In this document: positions 17,164 to 20,346 of the stretch, in pieces | Numbering within the stretch: position 1 is the first letter of the stretch | Layout of the letters: each line of letters begins with the position of its first letter | NCBI GenBank assembly: GCA_964458125.1 | Contig: CAYWHE010000054.1 | Location: forward strand, 1 to 20,346 | Source of the DNA: CAYWHE01 sp964458125 | GTDB lineage: Bacteria; Bacteroidota; Bacteroidia; AKYH767-A; OLB10 | Direction of reading: 5' to 3' | DNA: 20,346 bases | The notes under the pieces: model-generated | Told to the model about the DNA's origin: nothing | What the model saw: only the letters and a program-made list of their open reading frames with translations | Database searches by the model: none | Made by a program: the position numbers and the translations under genes

Positions 17164-17683
17164 TCATGTACCCGGACACGTCCATTTATCCGCGACGGTA
17201 AATTTTCATTCCCCGGGCGTAGTATTAAAAGCCGGAAGAAAAGCCGGTCCATGGCCTTGTTTTTCATGAAGCAAAACTTTGCGCCTGGCAGGTTCAGGCG
17301 GGAGATCATGCAGTTCCTGAACCGGGGGAGACTGACTTTGTTCGGATTATTTATTCATTATACGAACAGACCAGCGGATCAGGAGCGTATTCTCATGTGT
17401 TTTTTTCCCGTGCTGAACATCCCATTGCTCCTTTCCGGAGTCTGGCTGTGAGGTTTCCTGGAAACAGTCCCGCCGGATGCCCATGCCTTTCCGCCAGTTA
17501 CCGCCTCCCATTCACCGGCTTCACAATCGGGCTTGAATCACAGGCCGTTCAGGTGTAGATTTGAAAATATAATTACTTCCGGATTACCTCATGATCATTT
17601 GGTTAAATGTGAATCTGTTAAACGTTTATACACACCGGGTATCAGGGAATTATTAAATAAGAATCCATCTTAAAACAAAAAAA
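17164..17683. other. 520-base intergenic region holding a promoter and a long inverted repeat
   Basis: No convincing gene is found here. One 66-codon reading frame (17251-17451) has no recognisable features and is not called. GGTTCAGG (17291-17298) and CCTGAACC (17316-17323) form an 8-base inverted repeat with a 17-base loop but no following T tract. AAAAGCCGG occurs twice, 12 bases apart (17227 and 17239). The last 150 bases become A+T-rich and contain the promoter for the gene at 17684. Confidence 0.6.
17533..17563 (+). promoter_or_regulatory. Promoter for the T9SS/S74 gene pair
   Basis: TTG (17533-17535), a 20-base spacer and TAGATTTG (17556-17563) match the Bacteroidota consensus TTG-N17-23-TAnnTTTG with no mismatch. 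This is the best promoter match in the window. Transcription would start near 17570, leaving a leader of about 115 bases before the ATG at 17684, which is preceded by an A-rich stretch. Confidence 0.55.
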
Positions 17684-18208
17684 ATGAAAACTAAAAAATT
17701 GATTGCATTGCTTTGCTTCACGGGTATGTTTCCTGTCCTCCAGGCACAAAACCTGGTCCATACACCAACGGTAACGGGCGTGCCGGGAGGTTCCGGAACA
17801 TCTTCAGCCCTGCACGCGGACTGGTCGGTAGGAGAACCGGTCATACCCACCTTCTCCTCTCCCGGATTAATCATCACCCAGGGGTTTGAACAACCCCAGG
17901 ATTTTTATACCGGCATACACGAAGAGAATACCATTTCCAACAATGAACTGCTGGTTTATCCTAGTCCAACAAGTGGTGAGATATCCCTACTGATTAAAAT
18001 GGACAATCCCGGCAGGCTGAGCTGCAGGATTTATGATGATGCGGGCAGATTGATTGAAGAGACCGGGTTCTCCTGCACGGGTTTTATACAGGAGCAAAAA
18101 CTATCCCTGTTCTCAGTCCCTTCCGGAAATTATATGATGGAAGCCATTTTCACCGATAAAAATAACAGTCCACGAAAAACGCATTTTAAAATTCAAAAAA
18201 TCAATTAA
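17684..18208 (+). CDS. Small secreted protein with T9SS type A sorting domain
   Basis: A 174-residue exported protein. A signal peptide (residues 1-21, cut after LQA) is followed by a short body and a type A C-terminal sorting domain (about 89-174: LLVYPSPTSGEI, then CRIYDDAGRLIEE, then VPSGNYMMEAIF and KTHFKIQ). The body carries the widespread Bacteroidota pattern of ADWSVGEPVIPTF followed by GLIITQGFEQP (residues 45-71), which is a short beta module of unknown function placed directly before the sorting tail. The sorting domain sends the protein out by the type IX secretion system. The gene is the first of a pair: the S74-domain protein begins 30 bases after its stop, and both have A-rich leaders. 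Shared surface location is therefore likely. Confidence 0.88.
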   Translation: MKTKKLIALLCFTGMFPVLQAQNLVHTPTVTGVPGGSGTSSALHADWSVGEPVIPTFSSPGLIITQGFEQPQDFYTGIHEENTISNNELLVYPSPTSGEISLLIKMDNPGRLSCRIYDDAGRLIEETGFSCTGFIQEQKLSLFSVPSGNYMMEAIFTDKNNSPRKTHFKIQKIN

Positions 18209-18238
18209 TCAATCCTACTAAAAAAAAACATAAAGAAA

Positions 18239-19429
18239 ATGAAAACTACGTCTGCCCTTCTCGGTGCCATTACCATGTTACTGGCTTCCGTATCATCCGG
18301 TTTTGCACAGGCTCCTGACAGCATCAGCTACCAGGGCGCTGCCAGGAACACCAATGGCACCCCTATGCAAAACACCACCATTGACCTGAGGTTATCCATT
18401 CTGGAAAACAGCCCGACAGGTCCTGTTATTTATCAAAACATCCAGACCGTCACAACCAATAACTTTGGTCTTTACTCCACCATGATCAACCGCGGTACCA
18501 ACAGCATCAATACGCTTGATTCAGTAAACTGGGCCGGTGGTATAAACTATTTACAGGTGGAAATGAAAACGACAGCAGGCCCGTATGCGATGATGGGAGT
18601 TACGCAGTTGGTAAGCACACCATACGCCATGTATTCCAGAGATGCTGAAAGGGCAACAAGGGCTAATGACCTGGCAGGAGGATCGGCGGGGAAGCTGGTT
18701 TACCAGGATGCGCTGAACTCCACCAAATTTACGGCGGCCGGTACGGCAGGTCATTTGTTAACCTCGGGCGGATCGGGTGCGCCTTCCTGGACCGATCCTG
18801 CCGGGCTTAGCGTTGCCAATGCTGCCAGTTCCGTCAACGCACAGGGACTTGTTTTACCGTATGTAGTCAGCTCCTGTAATGGTGGCACAAGGATGCTGGA
18901 CATGACAAATACCTGCACCGATGTAGCCTGGATGGCATCGCCTAACGGAGGCAACGTACTTTTCCTGTCGGCTCCGACGGGCCAGATCTTTTGGGGTGCC
19001 GGTAACGCATACATGACCGGTTATCTCACCCAGGGTTCCGACCGGTCCTTCAAAAAGAATATACATGCACTTTCCGATGGATTATCAAAAATCATGTCCA
19101 TCAGGCCTGCTGAATATGAATTCAGAACGGATGAATTTGAAAGCTTTAATTTTCCGCGGGGCAGGCAAACGGGTGTGATCGCACAGGAACTTCAGCAGGT
19201 AATGCCGGAACTTGTATTTGAACAGGAGAGTCCCTATTCGTTCGATAAAAATTCAGGTGAAAAGCTCTCCGATGGAAAAAAATACCTGAGCGTCAATTAC
19301 ATCGGGCTGATACCCGTTACCATTTCTGCCATACAGCAACAACAGCAGGAGATCAGTGAACTGAAAGGTGAATTGATTAAATTGCAGCAGATGCTGAAGG
19401 AACTAAACTCACCCAAAGCCCTGCATTAA
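18239..19429 (+). CDS. Secreted protein with S74 intramolecular-chaperone (tail-fibre) domain
   Basis: A 396-residue protein. A signal peptide (residues 1-24, cut after GFA or AQA) is followed by the N-terminal module common in Bacteroidota surface proteins: ISYQGAARNTNGTPMQN, RLSILENSPTGPVIYQ, NNFGLYSTMINRG, LQVEMKTTAGPYAMMG, QLVSTPYAMYS (residues 28-133). A Gly/Ser/Ala-rich middle region follows. The C-terminal third (about 267-396) is the S74 domain of phage tail-spike and fibre proteins: SDRSFKKNI, then RPAEYEFR, RGRQTGVIAQELQQVMPELV, YLSVNYIGLIPVTISAIQQ and a coiled coil. S267 and K272 occupy the Ser and Lys positions, five apart, that drive self-cleavage in endosialidase tail spikes. 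The domain trimerises the preceding chain and may then be cut off. A T9SS tail is not seen. A strong terminator follows. Confidence 0.9.
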   Translation: MKTTSALLGAITMLLASVSSGFAQAPDSISYQGAARNTNGTPMQNTTIDLRLSILENSPTGPVIYQNIQTVTTNNFGLYSTMINRGTNSINTLDSVNWAGGINYLQVEMKTTAGPYAMMGVTQLVSTPYAMYSRDAERATRANDLAGGSAGKLVYQDALNSTKFTAAGTAGHLLTSGGSGAPSWTDPAGLSVANAASSVNAQGLVLPYVVSSCNGGTRMLDMTNTCTDVAWMASPNGGNVLFLSAPTGQIFWGAGNAYMTGYLTQGSDRSFKKNIHALSDGLSKIMSIRPAEYEFRTDEFESFNFPRGRQTGVIAQELQQVMPELVFEQESPYSFDKNSGEKLSDGKKYLSVNYIGLIPVTISAIQQQQQEISELKGELIKLQQMLKELNSPKALH

Positions 19430-19442
19430 AAAAAACAGAAGT

Positions 19443-19482
19443 AAACGGAAGCAGCAAGGAAGTTGTTTGCTGCTTCCGTTTT
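19443..19482 (+). terminator. Strong intrinsic terminator after the S74-domain gene
   Basis: AAACGGAAGCAGCAA (19443-19457) and its exact complement TTGCTGCTTCCGTTT (19467-19481) form a 15-bp stem with a 9-base loop, ending in TTTT. It lies 13 bases after the stop at 19429. Runs of A on the left arm side also allow it to act in the reverse direction. Only 23 bases separate it from the next start codon. Confidence 0.88.
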
Positions 19483-19505
19483 AAAAAAAATTAAATCACC
19501 AAATT

Positions 19506-19988
19506 ATGGCAACCACCAACACTCCCATCAACTGGGCACAGGAACAGCCGGCCCTGAGATTTTTGAAAAGCCGCCTGCAGTTTTATTTTCCCGAAATCAG
19601 GGATTATGATATATACAATGTTCGCAATGTGGAAGGAACCAGCACACTCTCCCAGCACAGTTTCGGGAGGGCCATGGACATTTTTGTGGATGCGGATAAA
19701 CCCAAAGAAAAAAAACTGGGAGACATCCTGTTCAGTCTTTTCAAATGTCATGGAAAAAATATCGGGGTGTGTTGCGCCATCTGGAATAAAAAGAAGTGGA
19801 GCGAAAAATCCAGGGGTGAGGTTGCCTACACAGGTGGCAACCCTCATACCAACCATATTCACATCGAATTTTACAAGACAGCCAGCCAGCGCAGCGTAAT
19901 CAGCGGTCTGGACCACCTGTTAAACAAGGCAAAAAACCAGGTCGATGTGTGTTCGGTTGCCTTTAAGTCCGATGATGAATCGGAATGA
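19506..19988 (+). CDS. Small LAS/M15-like zinc peptidase without a signal peptide
   Basis: A 160-residue protein with the motif SQHSFGRAMD (49-58), which is an exact match to the SxHxxGxAxD zinc signature of the LAS group of peptidases (D-Ala-D-Ala carboxypeptidases, VanX/VanY, L-Ala-D-Glu endopeptidases, extensin C-terminal domain). The third ligand is expected in NHIHIEF (H117 or H119). So H51, D58 and one of H117/H119 would bind Zn. Such enzymes cut peptidoglycan stem peptides. The segment most resembles the extensin-like branch. No signal peptide, lipobox or membrane segment is seen (MATTNTPINWAQEQ). This is unusual for a cell-wall enzyme unless it is released by lysis, exported another way, or acts in the cytoplasm. 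The terminator at 19443-19482 sits just upstream and no promoter is visible between them, so it may depend on read-through. The function is a family-based inference. Confidence 0.72.
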   Translation: MATTNTPINWAQEQPALRFLKSRLQFYFPEIRDYDIYNVRNVEGTSTLSQHSFGRAMDIFVDADKPKEKKLGDILFSLFKCHGKNIGVCCAIWNKKKWSEKSRGEVAYTGGNPHTNHIHIEFYKTASQRSVISGLDHLLNKAKNQVDVCSVAFKSDDESE

Positions 19989-20026
19989 CGCATGGAAAAT
20001 ACTGAATGGAAGACTTCACCGCTCTG

Positions 20027-20044
20027 CTGTCACGGGCGTGACAG
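20027..20044. repeat. 18-bp near-perfect palindrome
   Basis: CTGTCACG (20027-20034), GG, CGTGACAG (20037-20044). The two 8-base arms are exact complements around a two-base centre. There is no adjoining T tract, so it is not a standard terminator. The symmetric TGTCACG/CGTGACA layout would suit a dimeric DNA-binding regulator. It lies 39-56 bases after the stop of the peptidase gene. Confidence 0.6.
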
Positions 20045-20176
20045 GCGCTGAAATGCGAATTGGAAGGCCGGGCATCCATGTTTATTGGCTTTGACACAGA
20101 GACTTTTTTTGTGATGAAAAGGACATTTATAAATAGTTTCGGTTAGTTCATTACAATAAAAAATAATTTCATGCCT

Positions 20177-20209
20177 TTGTCGAAAACACGATTATATGGA
20201 CTATATTTG
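20177..20209 (+). promoter_or_regulatory. Candidate promoter near the contig end
   Basis: TTG (20177-20179, within TTTG), a 22-base spacer and TATATTTG (20202-20209) fit the Bacteroidota consensus. A gene starting at or after 20230 would be its target, but the sequence ends in a G run. Confidence 0.38.
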
Positions 20210-20298
20210 TTTTTTAATATTCTGTTGTCATGTTTTCATTACTTTTTATCACGATATTTTTGTTGTTATCAACTGACCGGTTGCAGCTATTGCGTTGG

Positions 20299-20346
<48 letters not shown>

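Noticed and set aside
17251..17451. 66-codon open frame in the long spacer
   Set aside because: No leader, no domain, no support from context; composition is like the surrounding non-coding sequence.
17684..19988. A phage or contractile injection system locus
   Set aside because: Apart from the S74 domain and the peptidase, no sheath, tube, baseplate, capsid or integrase gene is seen, and the two other proteins are standard T9SS-era surface proteins.

Overview
The window reads as a chromosomal fragment of a Bacteroidota bacterium. The evidence is two proteins with type IX secretion (T9SS) type A sorting tails, two LytS-type sensor kinases (one with a beta-propeller sensor, one with a TPR sensor), A-rich leaders in place of strong Shine-Dalgarno sites, and several copies of the phylum's promoter pattern (TTG, 17-23 nt, TAnnTTTG). 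The genus cannot be told from the sequence. Base 1 cuts through a gene. The last 47 bases are a pure G run, best explained as a sequencing or assembly artefact at a contig end.

Bases 1-14276 are almost entirely minus strand. Reading in the direction of transcription: a putative GT-C-like membrane protein (14276-12291), RlmI-type 23S rRNA methyltransferase (12118-10943), KdsA for Kdo/LPS synthesis (10878-10045), Dxr of the MEP isoprenoid pathway (9967-8807), RseP-type site-2 protease (8616-7285) and a secreted protein of unknown function three bases after it (7281-6472). This is an envelope and housekeeping cluster. Three consecutive genes in it start with GTG, GTG and TTG. A plus-strand T9SS cargo protein (5681-6370) lies between this cluster and a divergent cytoplasmic TPR protein (5471-4002). 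Then follows a tight operon of a secreted YceI-like protein, a propeller-sensor LytS kinase and the receiver domain of its LytTR-type partner, cut off at base 1.

From 14640 on, every gene is on the plus strand: a stand-alone AtpZ-like two-helix protein, an orphan TPR-LytS histidine kinase, a 520-base spacer ending in a good promoter, a T9SS cargo protein, a secreted protein with an S74 intramolecular-chaperone (tail-fibre) domain, a strong intrinsic terminator, and a small LAS/M15-like zinc peptidase without a signal peptide. The final 358 bases hold an 18-bp palindrome, a candidate promoter and possibly the first codons of a gene lost at the contig end.

I see no CRISPR array, tRNA, rRNA, insertion sequence or clear defence system. 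Most of the window is ordinary Bacteroidota gene content. The parts most worth a second look are the T9SS/S74/peptidase group at 17.5-20 kb, the YceI-kinase-regulator operon, the AtpZ gene away from any visible ATP synthase operon, and the unknown protein coupled to rseP.
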